The translations under genes and the position numbers were made by a program. Shown piece by piece: positions 8,643 to 18,590 of a stretch of 64,000 bases of DNA. The notes beneath the pieces were generated by a model. The model saw nothing but the letters and a program-made list of their open reading frames with translations, was not told where the DNA came from and searched no databases. Position 1 is the stretch's first letter. Every line of letters begins with the position of its first letter. This stretch comes from Jiella mangrovi (lineage in GTDB: Bacteria > Pseudomonadota > Alphaproteobacteria > Rhizobiales > Rhizobiaceae), in NCBI RefSeq assembly GCF_017815135.1, contig NZ_JAGJCF010000001.1:124001-188000 (forward strand), in the 5' to 3' direction.

Positions 8643-10196
8643 TTACGATTGCTTTTTCGCCGCCGGCGACGGTTTGGCGGCGGTTCTGGCCGGCCGCGAC
8701 GGTTTTGCGGCAGATGCCGGCTTTGCAGCGCCCGCCGGCCTGTCGGCTTTGGCCGCCGCGGTGGCGGCCGTCGGCTTTGCCGCAGCTTTCGGCGCGGCCT
8801 TCACCGCCGGCTTCGCGTCCGCCTTTGCGGCTGGCTTCGGACCGTTCTTCCCGGCCTTGGCGGCGCGGTTGCGCTCGTTGATCTGGCGGCCGCGATCCTC
8901 CTTGTTCACCTGCCGCTCGCGAGCGATGGCGAGAGCCCCGGCCGGCACGTCGTCGGTGATCACGCTGCCAGTGCCGACATAGGCACCGTCGCCGATCGTG
9001 ACGGGGGCGACGAGAGAGCTGTCGGACCCGATGAAGGCATCGGCGCCGATCGTGGTGCGATGCTTCAGCGCACCGTCGTAATTGCAGGTGATGGTGCCGG
9101 CGCCGACATTGGTGCGGGCGCCGATCTCGGCATCGCCGATATAGCTGAGATGATTGACCTTGGCGCCCTTGCCGAGCGTGGCGTTCTTGACCTCGCAGAA
9201 ATTGCCGACCTTGGAGCCGGCCTGTAGGTCGGTGCCCTCGCGCAGCCGGGCGAAGGGGCCGACCGAGACGCCGGGAGCGATCGTTGCGCCGGTGAGGTGC
9301 GAGAAGGCGTGGATCACCGCCCCTTCCCCCACGCTGACGCCCGGCCCGAAGACGACGTTCGGCTCGATGGTCACGTCCCGGCCGAGGGTGGTATCGTGGG
9401 CGAAGACCACCGAGGCCGGGTCGATCAGCGTCACGCCCTCCTCGATCATCGCGTGGCGGCGGCGCAGTTCCTGCCAGGTCGCCTCGACGGCGGCGAGTTC
9501 GGCGCGGTTGTTGACACCTGCCACCTCGAAGGGCTCGGCCTCGATGGCGCGCACCTTCAGGCCCTCGCGGCGGGCGATCTCGACGGCGTCGGTGAGGTAG
9601 TATTCGCCCTTGGCGTTGTCGTTGCCGATGGCATCGAGGATCGCCAGCGCCTTGTCGCCGGCCAGCGCCATGACGCCGGCATTGCAGAAGTCGATCGCGC
9701 GCTCGGCGTCGCTGGCGTCCTTGTCCTCGCGAATGGCCAATAGCTCGCCGTCACGCTCCAGAAGACGCCCGTAGCCGGCGGGATTTGCAGGGCGGAAACC
9801 GATGACGCAGATGTCGGTGCCGGCGATCAGCGAGGCGCGGGCTCTTGCCAGGGTTTGCGGCCGGATCAGCGGGGTATCGGCGAAGAGCACGAGAATGTCG
9901 TCGGCGCCCGCCTCGATCGCGGCGCGAGCGGCGAGAACCGCATGGCCGGTGCCGAGGCGCTCTTCCTGCACGAAATGGTCGGCATCGTCGCGATCCTTCC
10001 GCACGGCGGCAATCACCGCCTCGCTGTCACGGCCGGAGACGACCGCGATCCTGTCCGATCCCGCCTTGCCGGCAGCGGCGACGACATGACGGACCATGGC
10101 AAGCCCCGCCACCTCGTGCAGCACCTTGACGCGGGCGGATTTCATCCGCGTGCCCTCGCCCGCGGCGAGGATGATCGACAGGCAGCGTCTTGCCAT
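8643..10196 (-). CDS. glmU: Bifunctional UDP-GlcNAc pyrophosphorylase / GlcN-1-P acetyltransferase with a basic C-terminal tail
   Basis: Acetylates glucosamine-1-phosphate and couples it to UTP, giving UDP-GlcNAc. The N-terminal pyrophosphorylase domain carries [11 protein letters not shown] at the start; the C-terminal left-handed beta-helix acetyltransferase contains [10 protein letters not shown] and [12 protein letters not shown] chose the ATG at 10196 (AGAGG six bases upstream) over one at 10217. The protein is 517 residues, but the enzyme normally ends near 450. The last 71 or so are a low-complexity Ala/Lys/Pro tail ([20 protein letters not shown] and similar) resembling histone-H1-like tails. 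It may bind nucleic acid or anionic polymers; this is inference. Confidence 0.97.
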   Translation of the reverse strand: MARRCLSIILAAGEGTRMKSARVKVLHEVAGLAMVRHVVAAAGKAGSDRIAVVSGRDSEAVIAAVRKDRDDADHFVQEERLGTGHAVLAARAAIEAGADDILVLFADTPLIRPQTLARARASLIAGTDICVIGFRPANPAGYGRLLERDGELLAIREDKDASDAERAIDFCNAGVMALAGDKALAILDAIGNDNAKGEYYLTDAVEIARREGLKVRAIEAEPFEVAGVNNRAELAAVEATWQELRRRHAMIEEGVTLIDPASVVFAHDTTLGRDVTIEPNVVFGPGVSVGEGAVIHAFSHLTGATIAPGVSVGPFARLREGTDLQAGSKVGNFCEVKNATLGKGAKVNHLSYIGDAEIGARTNVGAGTITCNYDGALKHRTTIGADAFIGSDSSLVAPVTIGDGAYVGTGSVITDDVPAGALAIARERQVNKEDRGRQINERNRAAKAGKNGPKPAAKADAKPAVKAAPKAAAKPTAATAAAKADRPAGAAKPASAAKPSRPARTAAKPSPAAKKQS

Positions 10197-10283
10197 GAAA
10201 GCCTCTGAACACTTCAACGGTGAATGTCGCCGCCGCTTAGCATGAAGCGCAGCGAAAACGCGAGCAGGGCCGCCCGCTATGGT

Positions 10284-11024
10284 TCATCCGATGGTCTGGA
10301 GCGCCGGGAAGGTCTCGAGCAGCCAGAAGGACATCGACTGCATCCCGCCGGTGAGAAACAGGACGCCGGTGACGACGAGAAGCCCGCCCATGGCTTTTTC
10401 GACCATGCCGAGATGGCGGCGAAAGCCGCTCAGCCAGCGCAGGAAGGCGCCGGAAAAGGCGGCGGCGAGGATGAAGGGGATGCCGAGTCCGGCCGAATAG
10501 AAGGCCAGCATCGTCGCGCCCTCGCCGACCGTGCCTTTTGCCCCGGCAAGACCGAGGATGGCGCCGAGCACCGGCCCGATGCAGGGCGTCCAGCCGAAGG
10601 CGAAGGCAAGGCCCATCAGATAGGCGCCGACGAGGCTTCGCGGCTTGTCCGGCGCCTGCAGCCGGGCTTCGCGGGAGAGGAAGGACAGGCGGAAGACACC
10701 GAGGAAATTCAGGCCCATGACGATGATGGCAATGCCGGCGACGATGCCGAGCCAGTCGAGATTCTGGCGCAGGAAGAGGCCGATGGAGCTGGCGCCGGCG
10801 CCAAGCGCGACAAAGACGGTGGAAAACCCCAGGACGAAGATCACCGCCGAGCCGATCAGCCGCGCAAAGCCGGTCGAGGCGACGGCCGGGCCGGACTTCA
10901 GGTCGTCGGCCGAAACGCCGGCCATGTAGCAGAGATAGGGTGGGACGAGCGGCAGGACGCAGGGCGACAGGAACGAGAGGGCTCCGGCCAAGACTGCCGT
11001 CGGGTATGTGAGATCTGCGACCAA
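10284..11024 (-). CDS. ccdA: CcdA-like cytochrome c biogenesis / thiol-disulfide transporter
   Basis: An inner-membrane protein that carries reducing equivalents to the periplasm, usually for haem attachment to apocytochrome c or for disulfide reduction. The 246 residues contain about six transmembrane helices. Conserved cysteines are C22 in SPCVLPLVPPYLCY, C32 in the same block, and C148 in GWTPCIGP; C22 and C148 are the usual redox pair. The start is TTG at 11024: the frame is closed immediately upstream by TGA, and no ATG near the N-terminus preserves the first helix. It ends 87 bases before glmU on the same strand and may be cotranscribed with glmU-glmS. No other cytochrome c maturation gene is in view. 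Confidence 0.88.
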   Translation of the reverse strand: MVADLTYPTAVLAGALSFLSPCVLPLVPPYLCYMAGVSADDLKSGPAVASTGFARLIGSAVIFVLGFSTVFVALGAGASSIGLFLRQNLDWLGIVAGIAIIVMGLNFLGVFRLSFLSREARLQAPDKPRSLVGAYLMGLAFAFGWTPCIGPVLGAILGLAGAKGTVGEGATMLAFYSAGLGIPFILAAAFSGAFLRWLSGFRRHLGMVEKAMGGLLVVTGVLFLTGGMQSMSFWLLETFPALQTIG

Positions 11025-11127
11025 GACTCATGCCCTTCGTTCGGTGGCTCGGCTGGAAGGCGGCAAGATTTTCGCCCTTTCGACCTGCATTGGGCGTGGA
11101 CGAAGCGAAGACGATAGCGCCGAGGCA

Positions 11128-11311
11128 CCCCCCTCTGCCCTGCCGGGCATCTCCCCCACAAGGGGGGAGATCAGGCCGTCATCGACCGCCCCGCCCGACT
11201 TGCAGCTTCATCAGGCTTGCTGCGCCATCGACGAAACAGCCGCCCGACGTCGACGCTAGCGCCAAGTGATCTCCCCCTTGTGGGGGAGATGCCCGAAGGG
11301 CAGAGGGGGGT
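11128..11311. repeat. RIME/Bru-RS-like intergenic element, copy 2
   Basis: Same arms as the element at 4048-4217: CCCCCCTCTGCCCTGCCGGG leading into a CTCCCCCACAAGGGGGGAG hairpin at the left, and the inverted arm at about 11269-11311. The arms bracket about 95 bases that differ from the core of copy 1, so the arms are conserved and the core is not. It fills most of the 331-base gap between the ccdA-like gene and valS; I see no gene there. Confidence 0.82.
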
Positions 11312-11355
11312 GCCCCGCCAGCTCTGGTCACGGCGTTGAAAAGCCTGACTATAAC

Positions 11356-14226
11356 TCACCCCAAGCTCTTCAATGCCGCGTCCAGCTTCTCCGCCTCGAC
11401 CCGGTAGCCCTCGCGTTTCTCGCGTTCCTGCTCGACGATCTCGTCGGGCGCGTTGGCGACGAAGCGCTCGTTGGAGAGCTTCTTGTCGATGCGGCCGATC
11501 TCGTCTTCGGCCTTCCTCTTCGCCTTGGTCAGACGCGCGCGCTCGGCCTCGACATCGATCATGCCGGCGAGCGGCAATGCGAAGGTCGCACCGGCGACGA
11601 TCACCTGCGCCGACTGGGCCGGCGCCGAAGCGGCCGTCGAAACGTCGCCGAGCCGTGCCAGGCGGCGCAGCTGCAGGTCGTGGCGCTTCAGCCGGGCTTC
11701 TGTCTCGGGATCGGGCGCGACCGCGACGAGGGAGGCTTCCGCCCCCGGCGGAACGTTCATCTCGGCGCGGATCGAGCGGATCTCCGAGACCAGCGTGACC
11801 AGCCAGTTGATGTCGCTCGCAGCTTCCGGATCGGCGAAGTCGAGCGACGGCCACGCCGTGTGGCAGAGCAGCGTTTCGCGGCCCTTGTCGCCGGCAGTCA
11901 CCTGCCAGAGCTCTTCCGTCATGAAGGGCATGAAGGGGTGAAGCAGCGCGAAGACCTGATCGAGCACGAAGCCGGTGACGTGACGAACCTCGTCCGCCGC
12001 GTCTTTGTCCTCGCCATTGAGGGTCGGCTTGGAAAGCTCGACATACCAGTCGCAGAAGAGGTTCCAGACGAAGCGGTAGATGGCGCTCGCCGCATCGTTG
12101 AAGCGATAGCCGGCCAGCGCCTCGTCGGTCTCGGCGATGGTGCGCGACAGTTCGGTGACGATCCAGCGGTTGATCGGCTGGGTCAAGCTCGACGGGCTGA
12201 GCGCTGCGCCATGCACCGCGCCGTTCATCTCGGCAAAGCGCGTGGCGTTCCACAGCTTGGTGCCGAAGTTGCGATAGCCGGCGATGCGCTGCGGGTCGAG
12301 CTTCACGTCGCGGCCCTGGGCCGCCATGATGGCGAGGGTGAAGCGCAGGGCGTCGGCGCCATACTCGCCGATGAGGTCGAGCGGGTCGATGACGTTGCCC
12401 TTCGACTTCGACATCTTGGCGCCGGACTTGTCGCGCACCAGCGCATGGACATAGACCGTCTCGAACGGCTCGCGCTCCATGAATTCGAGGCCCATCATCA
12501 TCATCCGGGCGACCCAGAAGAAGATGATGTCGAAGCCGGTGACGAGAGCGGACGTCGGATAGTAGGTCGATAGTTCCTTCGTCTCGTCGGGCCAGCCGAG
12601 TGTCGAAAAGGGCCACAGCGCCGAGGAAAACCAGGTGTCGAGGACGTCCTCGTCCCTTGTCAGGAAGCCGTCGCGCTTTTGCGGATCGGCCGCCATTTCG
12701 CGGGCTTCCTCGTCGGTGATCGTTTCGTTGACGACGTAGTGCGACAGGGCGGCGGCGACGGCCTCCTCCTCGCTCTTTTCGACGAAGATCGAGCCGTCCG
12801 GGCCGTACCAGGCCGGAATGCGATGGCCCCACCAGAGCTGGCGCGAGATGCACCAGGGCTCGATGTTCTCCATCCACTGGTAGTAGGTCTTCGACCAGTT
12901 CTCCGGCACGAACTTCGTCCGCCCCTCGCGCACCGAGGCAATCGCCGGTTCGGCCAGCGTCTTGGCGTCGGCGAACCACTGGTCCGTCAGCATCGGCTCG
13001 ACGACGACACCTGAACGATCCCCGAAGGGCTGCATGATCTTCTTGTCCTCGACCATGATCATCAGGCCGTCCGCGTCGATCTCCGCGACGACCTTCTCGC
13101 GTGCCGCGAAGCGGTCGAGGCCGCGATAGTCGTCCGGCACGAGATTGATGTCGTCGACGACGGAGGAATCCGGCGTCTCGCCGGAGGTCACGATCTCCGC
13201 CGCGCGGGCCGCCGCCTCGGCGTAAGCCTCGCCATCGGCGCGCATCGCGCCCTTCTCGTCCATCAGACGGTAGCAGGGAATGTCGTTGCGCCGCGCGACC
13301 TGATAATCGTTGAAGTCATGGGCACCGGTGATCTTCACCGCGCCCGAGCCGAAAGTCATGTCGGGATATTCGTCGGTGATGATCGGGATCAGCCGGCGGT
13401 GCTCCTTCGGCCCGACCGGGATCTCGCAGAGCTTGCCGACGATCGGCGCATAGCGCGCGTCGTCCGGGTGGACGGCGACGGCACCGTCGCCGAGCATCGT
13501 CTCGGGGCGCGTCGTGGCAATGGAAATGTAATCCCGCGTCTCGCGCAGGGTCTCGTTGCCGTCGGCGTCCTTCTCGACATACTCATACGTCTCGCCGCCG
13601 GCCAGCGGATATTTGAAGTGCCACATATGGCCGTCGATCTCGCGGTTCTCGACCTCGAGATCGGAGATCGCGGTCTCGAACTTCGGGTCCCAGTTGACGA
13701 GACGCTTGTCCTTGTAGATCAGGCCTTTGCGGTAGAGCTCGACGAAGACGTGGAGGACCGCCTTCGACAGGCCCCCGTCCATGGTGAAGCGCTCGCGCGA
13801 CCAGTCGCAGGAGGCGCCGAGGCGCCTGAGCTGGCCGAGGATCGTGCCGCCGCTTTCGCCCTTCCACTCCCAGACCTTGTCGATGAAGGCCTCGCGGCCG
13901 AGCTCGCGGCGGGTGACGTTCGCCCCCGACGCCGCCATCTGTCGTTCGACGACCATCTGCGTGGCGATGCCGGCATGGTCGAGGCCCGGCTGCCAGAGGA
14001 CGTTCTTTCCGCGCATGCGCTGGGTGCGCACGAGAATGTCCTGCAGCGTGTTGTTCAGCGCGTGCCCCATGTGGAGCGAGCCGGTGACGTTGGGCGGCGG
14101 GATGACGATCGAATAGGGCTCGGCGCCCTCTTTTGCCCCGGCGCCGGCCTTGAAGGCCCCGGCCTCCTCCCAGCGGGAGGCGATCCGCGGCTCGATGGCG
14201 GCGGCGTCATATGTCTTTTCGATCAT
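11356..14226 (-). CDS. valS: Valyl-tRNA synthetase
   Basis: Class I aminoacyl-tRNA synthetase charging tRNA-Val in the cytosol. The 956 residues are full length. The ATP-binding HIGH motif is in PPPNVTGSLHMGHALNNT near the N-terminus, the KMSKS motif is KMSKSKGNV, the CP1 editing domain lies between them (TTRPETMLGDGAVAVHP), and the C-terminal coiled-coil arm (EAERARLTKAKRKAEDEIGR) is present. The ATG at 14226 begins MIEKTYDAAAIEPRIASRWE, the normal N-terminus. It lies 134 bases downstream of popZ on the same strand, a neighbourhood common in alphaproteobacteria. Confidence 0.98.
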   Translation of the reverse strand: MIEKTYDAAAIEPRIASRWEEAGAFKAGAGAKEGAEPYSIVIPPPNVTGSLHMGHALNNTLQDILVRTQRMRGKNVLWQPGLDHAGIATQMVVERQMAASGANVTRRELGREAFIDKVWEWKGESGGTILGQLRRLGASCDWSRERFTMDGGLSKAVLHVFVELYRKGLIYKDKRLVNWDPKFETAISDLEVENREIDGHMWHFKYPLAGGETYEYVEKDADGNETLRETRDYISIATTRPETMLGDGAVAVHPDDARYAPIVGKLCEIPVGPKEHRRLIPIITDEYPDMTFGSGAVKITGAHDFNDYQVARRNDIPCYRLMDEKGAMRADGEAYAEAAARAAEIVTSGETPDSSVVDDINLVPDDYRGLDRFAAREKVVAEIDADGLMIMVEDKKIMQPFGDRSGVVVEPMLTDQWFADAKTLAEPAIASVREGRTKFVPENWSKTYYQWMENIEPWCISRQLWWGHRIPAWYGPDGSIFVEKSEEEAVAAALSHYVVNETITDEEAREMAADPQKRDGFLTRDEDVLDTWFSSALWPFSTLGWPDETKELSTYYPTSALVTGFDIIFFWVARMMMMGLEFMEREPFETVYVHALVRDKSGAKMSKSKGNVIDPLDLIGEYGADALRFTLAIMAAQGRDVKLDPQRIAGYRNFGTKLWNATRFAEMNGAVHGAALSPSSLTQPINRWIVTELSRTIAETDEALAGYRFNDAASAIYRFVWNLFCDWYVELSKPTLNGEDKDAADEVRHVTGFVLDQVFALLHPFMPFMTEELWQVTAGDKGRETLLCHTAWPSLDFADPEAASDINWLVTLVSEIRSIRAEMNVPPGAEASLVAVAPDPETEARLKRHDLQLRRLARLGDVSTAASAPAQSAQVIVAGATFALPLAGMIDVEAERARLTKAKRKAEDEIGRIDKKLSNERFVANAPDEIVEQEREKREGYRVEAEKLDAALKSLG

Positions 14227-14360
14227 CGAATGTCCAGAAAGCGATTACGCGTTGCTCTCCGGTTAGCCACCCGAGATGGAGGCTGTCAACGCGAAGCGGG
14301 GCGAGCACCACCCGGCGCCCGCCCCGCTTCGATGAATTCGGCGTGTGAATTTGTCTCTGC

Positions 14361-15236
14361 TCAGCGTTTGCTGCCGCGGGCGATCCGCTCGATTTCCTCG
14401 CGCACGAGGCTCTCGACCAGACGCGGGAGATTTTCGTCGAGCCATTCCTGCAGCATCGGGCGCATCACCTCGCGCACGATCGCGTCGACGTCCGAGAGAT
14501 GTTCGTCGCGGATGGCCGAGGCGAGATCTGAAAAGGACGCAGCCACCCTTTCGCCCGCCTCTTGCGAAATCAGCGCATGGGCGACCCGCATCCCCTCGTC
14601 GAGCGGACCGGCAACGGGCTTGTCGTCAGGCTCCTGATCGAAAGCCGCCGAGAGAACGTCGAAGCGGGCCTGCGGGGTGACTTCGCGATCCTCGCTTGCC
14701 GTCTCGACTTCCGGGTCCGCCGGCTCGGCTTCCGGTGCGGCTTCAACGTCCCCTGCGATCGCGCCCAGCAGGAGTTCGTCGGCAAAGCCCTCCTCGTCGA
14801 ACTCGTCGACGAACATGTCGGCTGCCACCTCGACATAGCGGTCGTTTGCGGCGACCGCCTGCGGCCATTCCGGAAGCGCTTCGGCAGATTCTGGAGCCGG
14901 ACGGCGGATGCTGCGCGGTGCGTTGGCCGAAACCCGGGCGGCTTCCGAGACCTGCGAAGCGGGCTCGGGCGTCTCGTCTGCCTCGAAATCCGTGACGGTC
15001 GCCAATTTTTCCGCTCTCAGGCGCGCATTGGCGACTTCGTCCGCCTGGCTCGCCATCTGGGGCAACGTCCGGCTCGAGCCTTCATCCAACGGCTGCAGAT
15101 CCCCCGTCCCCTTGGCAAGGGCGTCCAAAGTCGAGGCCTGGCGCGCAAGGCGCTCGTCTCCCGTCTCGATGATGCGGCGGATCGAGGCGAGGATTTCGTC
15201 CATCGACTGGTCTCGGGCCGGCAGCGCGTTGCTCAT
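14361..15236 (-). CDS. popZ: PopZ (DUF2497) polar organizing protein
   Basis: PopZ forms a polymeric scaffold at the cell pole that anchors the chromosomal origin through ParB and recruits cell-cycle proteins. The 291-residue protein has the three-part design: an N-terminal helix that binds partners (SMDEILASIRRIIE, 11-24), a long acidic Pro/Glu/Asp-rich disordered middle, and a C-terminal oligomerisation region (LSDVDAIVREVMRPMLQEWL and on to the end). I chose the ATG at 15236, preceded by GGGAG eight bases upstream; the frame runs open to 15398 but lacks a better start. It precedes valS on the same strand. Confidence 0.93.
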   Translation of the reverse strand: MSNALPARDQSMDEILASIRRIIETGDERLARQASTLDALAKGTGDLQPLDEGSSRTLPQMASQADEVANARLRAEKLATVTDFEADETPEPASQVSEAARVSANAPRSIRRPAPESAEALPEWPQAVAANDRYVEVAADMFVDEFDEEGFADELLLGAIAGDVEAAPEAEPADPEVETASEDREVTPQARFDVLSAAFDQEPDDKPVAGPLDEGMRVAHALISQEAGERVAASFSDLASAIRDEHLSDVDAIVREVMRPMLQEWLDENLPRLVESLVREEIERIARGSKR

Positions 15237-15549
15237 GAATGGCTCCCGCAATGTTAGCGACGATCGGTTTGTATCGCCCGAATCATGCGTGAAGCCTATG
15301 TCGTTAACCTCCGCAGGTGAATCCCATGCGGCCAAACGCGCCAGGGTTTCACCAGATTTCCGTCCCGGTCCTTGCGTCAAATCGTCCAGCGGGACCATAC
15401 CAAGGATAAGGTATCGCCCGGATGGCGTGTTCGCGGAGCGTGAGAATGCACACTTCGCCTTTGCGTACGGGCGACTATGTCCCTGCCGACTTCCATGGCC
15501 CGCACCTCATTTGGCCGGGTTATGGACCAGACCCAACAAGGACCTCGCC

Positions 15550-17043
15550 TTGACACAACTGAACAGCCAAGATGCGGCCGCACCCGATTCGCGCCGCTGG
15601 CTCACCTTGTCGATTCTGCTCCTCGCCGGCTTCATGAATCTCATCGACGTGACGATCGTCAACGTGGCCATTCCAAGCCTCAAGGCCGATCTCGGCGCGA
15701 GCGATTCGCAGATCGAATGGGTCGTCGCCGGCTATATCGTCGCCTTTGCGCTCGGGCTCCTGCCGCTCGGCCGGCTCGGCGACGTCGTCGGCCGCAAGCG
15801 CATGTTCCTGATCGGCATTTCCGGCTTCACCCTCTGCTCGGCTTTTTGCGGCATCAGCCCGTCGGTCGATCTCCTGATTGCAGCGCGGCTGCTGCAGGGG
15901 CTGACTGCAGCGATGATGATGCCGCAGGTGCTGGCGCTCGTTCAGGTCACTTTTCCGCCCGAGGAGCGCGGTTTTGCCTTTTCGTTCTTCGGCGTCACGG
16001 CCGGGATCGCCTCGGTCGCCGGTCCGCTTGCCGGCGGGGCGCTGATCTCGGCCAATCTCTACGACCTCGCCTGGCGGCCGATCTTCCTGGTCAACCTGCC
16101 GATCGGCATTTTCGCCGTGATCGCGGGCTGGCTCCTGATCCCCAACGTCGCGCCCGGAAAGCGCGAAAGGATCGACGTGATCGGCGTCCTACTTGCGGCC
16201 GCAACCGTCTTTTCCATCATCATTCCGCTGGTCGAAGGCCGCGAAGTCGGCTGGCCGACGTGGTGCTTCGCGATGATGGCCGCATCGATCGTGACGGCGA
16301 CGGCTTTCGTCTTCTGGGAGCGACACCGCGAGCGCCGGAAGGCGACCCAGCTTCTGCCGATGAGCCTCATTCGGAACCGGCACTTTCTGCTCGGCCTGTC
16401 GATGACATCGAGCCTTTTTGCCGGGATACCGGGCTTCTTCTTCATCGTCGCCGTGTTTCTGCAGGTGGGCTTCGGCTATACGCCGCTGCAGTCGGGCCTT
16501 GCGACGGTGCCATTTCCGGTCGGCGTCTTCCTCGCCTCGCTGATCGCCGGGCAGTTCGGATCGCGAAAGGTCAAAGCGCGGCTGATCGCGGGCGCCCTGA
16601 CCCTCGCCGCCGGCATGGCCGCGCTCTACGCGGTGGTCGGCACCGTGACCGACAGCGTCAGCCACTGGAGCCTGCTCGGCCCGCTCTTCCTGTGCGGTCT
16701 CGGCATGGGAACGACGGTCGCGCCGCTTTTCGCGACGATCCTGACAGTCGTCGAGGCGCGTGATGCCGGCTCGGGCTCGGGGGCTCTGCAGTCCTTCCAG
16801 CAGATCGGCGCGGCCCTCGGCGTCGCCGTCAACGGCCAGATCTTCTTCAGCGCCCTGGCCAGCGCTGGCGAGGGTCCGGCGTCCTACCGCGATGCCTTCC
16901 AGACCTCGATCATCTTCGAGCTGGCGATCTTCCTGCTGCTTGCGTTTCTGTCGAGCCGTCTGCCCATCGGTGCCGATCCCAAGCGATCGTCCGATCCCCA
17001 TTCGGCGTCCGGACGGGGCGATCATGCGATGATCGAGAGCTGA
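15550..17043 (+). CDS. MFS drug exporter, DHA2 (EmrB/QacA) 14-helix family
   Basis: A proton-driven exporter of the inner membrane, predicted to expel toxic compounds. The 497 residues hold about 14 transmembrane segments. Motifs are LIDVTIVNVAIPSL (helix 1, with the DHA2-specific aspartate), LGRLGDVVGRKRMFL (motif A) and GGALISANLYDLAWRPIFLV (motif C region). No ATG fits the N-terminus; I use the TTG at 15550, with AAGGA 8 bases upstream. The frame is open back to 14908, but that part is antisense to popZ. It lies on the opposite strand to popZ and tolC, so it probably joined this neighbourhood separately. No regulator is adjacent; TolC could serve as a partner, but this is unproven. Confidence 0.88.
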   Translation: MTQLNSQDAAAPDSRRWLTLSILLLAGFMNLIDVTIVNVAIPSLKADLGASDSQIEWVVAGYIVAFALGLLPLGRLGDVVGRKRMFLIGISGFTLCSAFCGISPSVDLLIAARLLQGLTAAMMMPQVLALVQVTFPPEERGFAFSFFGVTAGIASVAGPLAGGALISANLYDLAWRPIFLVNLPIGIFAVIAGWLLIPNVAPGKRERIDVIGVLLAAATVFSIIIPLVEGREVGWPTWCFAMMAASIVTATAFVFWERHRERRKATQLLPMSLIRNRHFLLGLSMTSSLFAGIPGFFFIVAVFLQVGFGYTPLQSGLATVPFPVGVFLASLIAGQFGSRKVKARLIAGALTLAAGMAALYAVVGTVTDSVSHWSLLGPLFLCGLGMGTTVAPLFATILTVVEARDAGSGSGALQSFQQIGAALGVAVNGQIFFSALASAGEGPASYRDAFQTSIIFELAIFLLLAFLSSRLPIGADPKRSSDPHSASGRGDHAMIES

Positions 17044-17093
17044 CGCGCCGATGCGCAAGGCAGCGGCGATGTCAGATGCCCGATGACACAAAA

Positions 17094-17123
17094 ATGCCGG
17101 CGCCTCGAACAGGCAGCCGGCAT
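17094..17123 (-). terminator. Rho-independent terminator between the MFS and tolC genes
   Basis: A perfect 8-bp stem, ATGCCGGC (17094-17101) with GCCGGCAT (17116-17123), lies in the 131-base gap between two convergent genes. Read on the minus strand the hairpin is followed by a T run (complement of AAAAA at 17089-17093), so it should end tolC transcripts. It may also work weakly in the other direction. Confidence 0.7.
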
Positions 17124-17174
17124 CAACGCTCATGGATCGACGAATGATCGTCGGCTGCCTGAAAGGAGCCTCGG

Positions 17175-18590
17175 TCAGCGGCCGTCCGGTGTCCGCAGTC
17201 CGAACCACTTGTCCTCGACCGCGATATAGTGGTCGTTCGGATTGTAGGTGGTCGCCGCAAGCTTCAGCCTGCTCTGGGTGAGAAGTCCTACGGAGGACAG
17301 AAGCGTATAGGCGGCGACGACTTCGTCGCGCTGGGAGCCGACGAGCAGGATCTGCGCCGAAATCAGGTCGGCCTGCGAATCCAGGACGTCCAGCGTGGTA
17401 CGCTGACCAACGTTCCGCTCCTCGATCACGCCCTGAAGCGCCAGCCTGGCCGAGCGCACCTGTGCCTGATAGCCGGTGATGTTGGCCTTGGCCGCCTGCA
17501 GCTCCGCCCAGCTGGTGGCGACGGCCGCGCGGACCTCGTCGCGGTAGCCATCGACCTCGATCCTGCGCTGGCCGAGGGTTTCCTTGTACTGGCGAACCAG
17601 GGAACTCGCCGAGCCGCCCTGATAGATCGGAATGGTGATCTGCGCCCCGACCGTCGCGGCCACTTCGTTCTGCGTCGTGACATTGACGCCCGGCAGCGAG
17701 TTCGGATCGGTCCTGTCCGCCGCATAGGTGTCGGAAACCTCGCCCGTCAGACTGACCTGCGGCAGCAGCGCGCCCTCAGCCGACTTCACCTGATAGGCCG
17801 CCGCATCGACCGTGGCGAGCCCCGCTATGATGGCCGGATGCTGGCGCTGGGCCATGGCATAGGCCTCCGCGACCGAACGCGGCAACAGGCGCATCGGCGC
17901 GCTGGCCGGAGCCAGCTTGCCGGGCGCGTCACCCACGGTCTCAAAATAGCTCGCCTCGCTCGATGCGACCGAGGACAAAGCGCTGTTCAGGAGGGCCGTC
18001 GCGAGAGCCTGCTGCGATTCGGCCTGGGCGACGTCGGTGCGCGTGCCCTCGCCGACCTCGAAGCGGGCGCGGGCCGCGCGAACCTGTTCGTTGAGGAAGC
18101 CGAGATTCTGACGCCTGAGATCGGCAATCTGGCGGTCGCGAATGACGTTCATGTACGCGGTCGCTGCGTCGAGCAGAGTATTCTGCTCGGTGTTCGTCAG
18201 ATTGAACTGGGCGGCGCGCACCTGGGCCTTTGCCGAACGGATATTGTTCGGGGTCTGGAAGCCGTCGAAGATCGTCTGGTTTATCTGGATGCCGGCGCTC
18301 GAGGAATAAGTGTGCTCGTTCGTCGTCCCCAGATTGTCGCCTGTGGTGGTGCGGCTCTTGGAGGCGCTGAGAGTACCAAAACCGGAGATCGTCGGCCTCA
18401 GGCCCGCCTTCGCCTGGGGCACGCTTTCATCCGTGGCGCGCAGCTGCGCCCGGGCCGCGTTGAGGTCCTGATTGTTCGAATAGGCTTTCGCCAGTGCGCC
18501 CGAGAGAGTCTCTGCACTGAGCGGCAGCGTGGCGCCGAGCGTCACCGACGCGGAAAGGAGGGCGAGGAAAGTGAACTTCTTCAGCACCAC
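17175..18590 (-). CDS. tolC: TolC family outer-membrane efflux/secretion channel
   Basis: Forms the trimeric outer-membrane and periplasmic tunnel for type I secretion and drug efflux. The 471 residues comprise a signal peptide (about 1-26, LLSASVTLGATLPLSAET) and two OEP repeats: helices with NNQDLNAARAQLRATDESVP early and the equivalent NVGQRTTLDVLDSQADLISA late. The start is GTG at 18590 (or GTG at 18587), with GGAG upstream; no ATG fits. The pcm-like gene is the next gene upstream on the same strand, a pairing repeated in many alphaproteobacteria. It terminates at the hairpin at 17094-17123. Confidence 0.95.
   Translation of the reverse strand: MVLKKFTFLALLSASVTLGATLPLSAETLSGALAKAYSNNQDLNAARAQLRATDESVPQAKAGLRPTISGFGTLSASKSRTTTGDNLGTTNEHTYSSSAGIQINQTIFDGFQTPNNIRSAKAQVRAAQFNLTNTEQNTLLDAATAYMNVIRDRQIADLRRQNLGFLNEQVRAARARFEVGEGTRTDVAQAESQQALATALLNSALSSVASSEASYFETVGDAPGKLAPASAPMRLLPRSVAEAYAMAQRQHPAIIAGLATVDAAAYQVKSAEGALLPQVSLTGEVSDTYAADRTDPNSLPGVNVTTQNEVAATVGAQITIPIYQGGSASSLVRQYKETLGQRRIEVDGYRDEVRAAVATSWAELQAAKANITGYQAQVRSARLALQGVIEERNVGQRTTLDVLDSQADLISAQILLVGSQRDEVVAAYTLLSSVGLLTQSRLKLAATTYNPNDHYIAVEDKWFGLRTPDGR

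Noticed and set aside
14908-15549. N-terminal extension of the MFS exporter
   Set aside because: It is the antisense of popZ and carries no transporter features; helix 1 begins just after the TTG at 15550.
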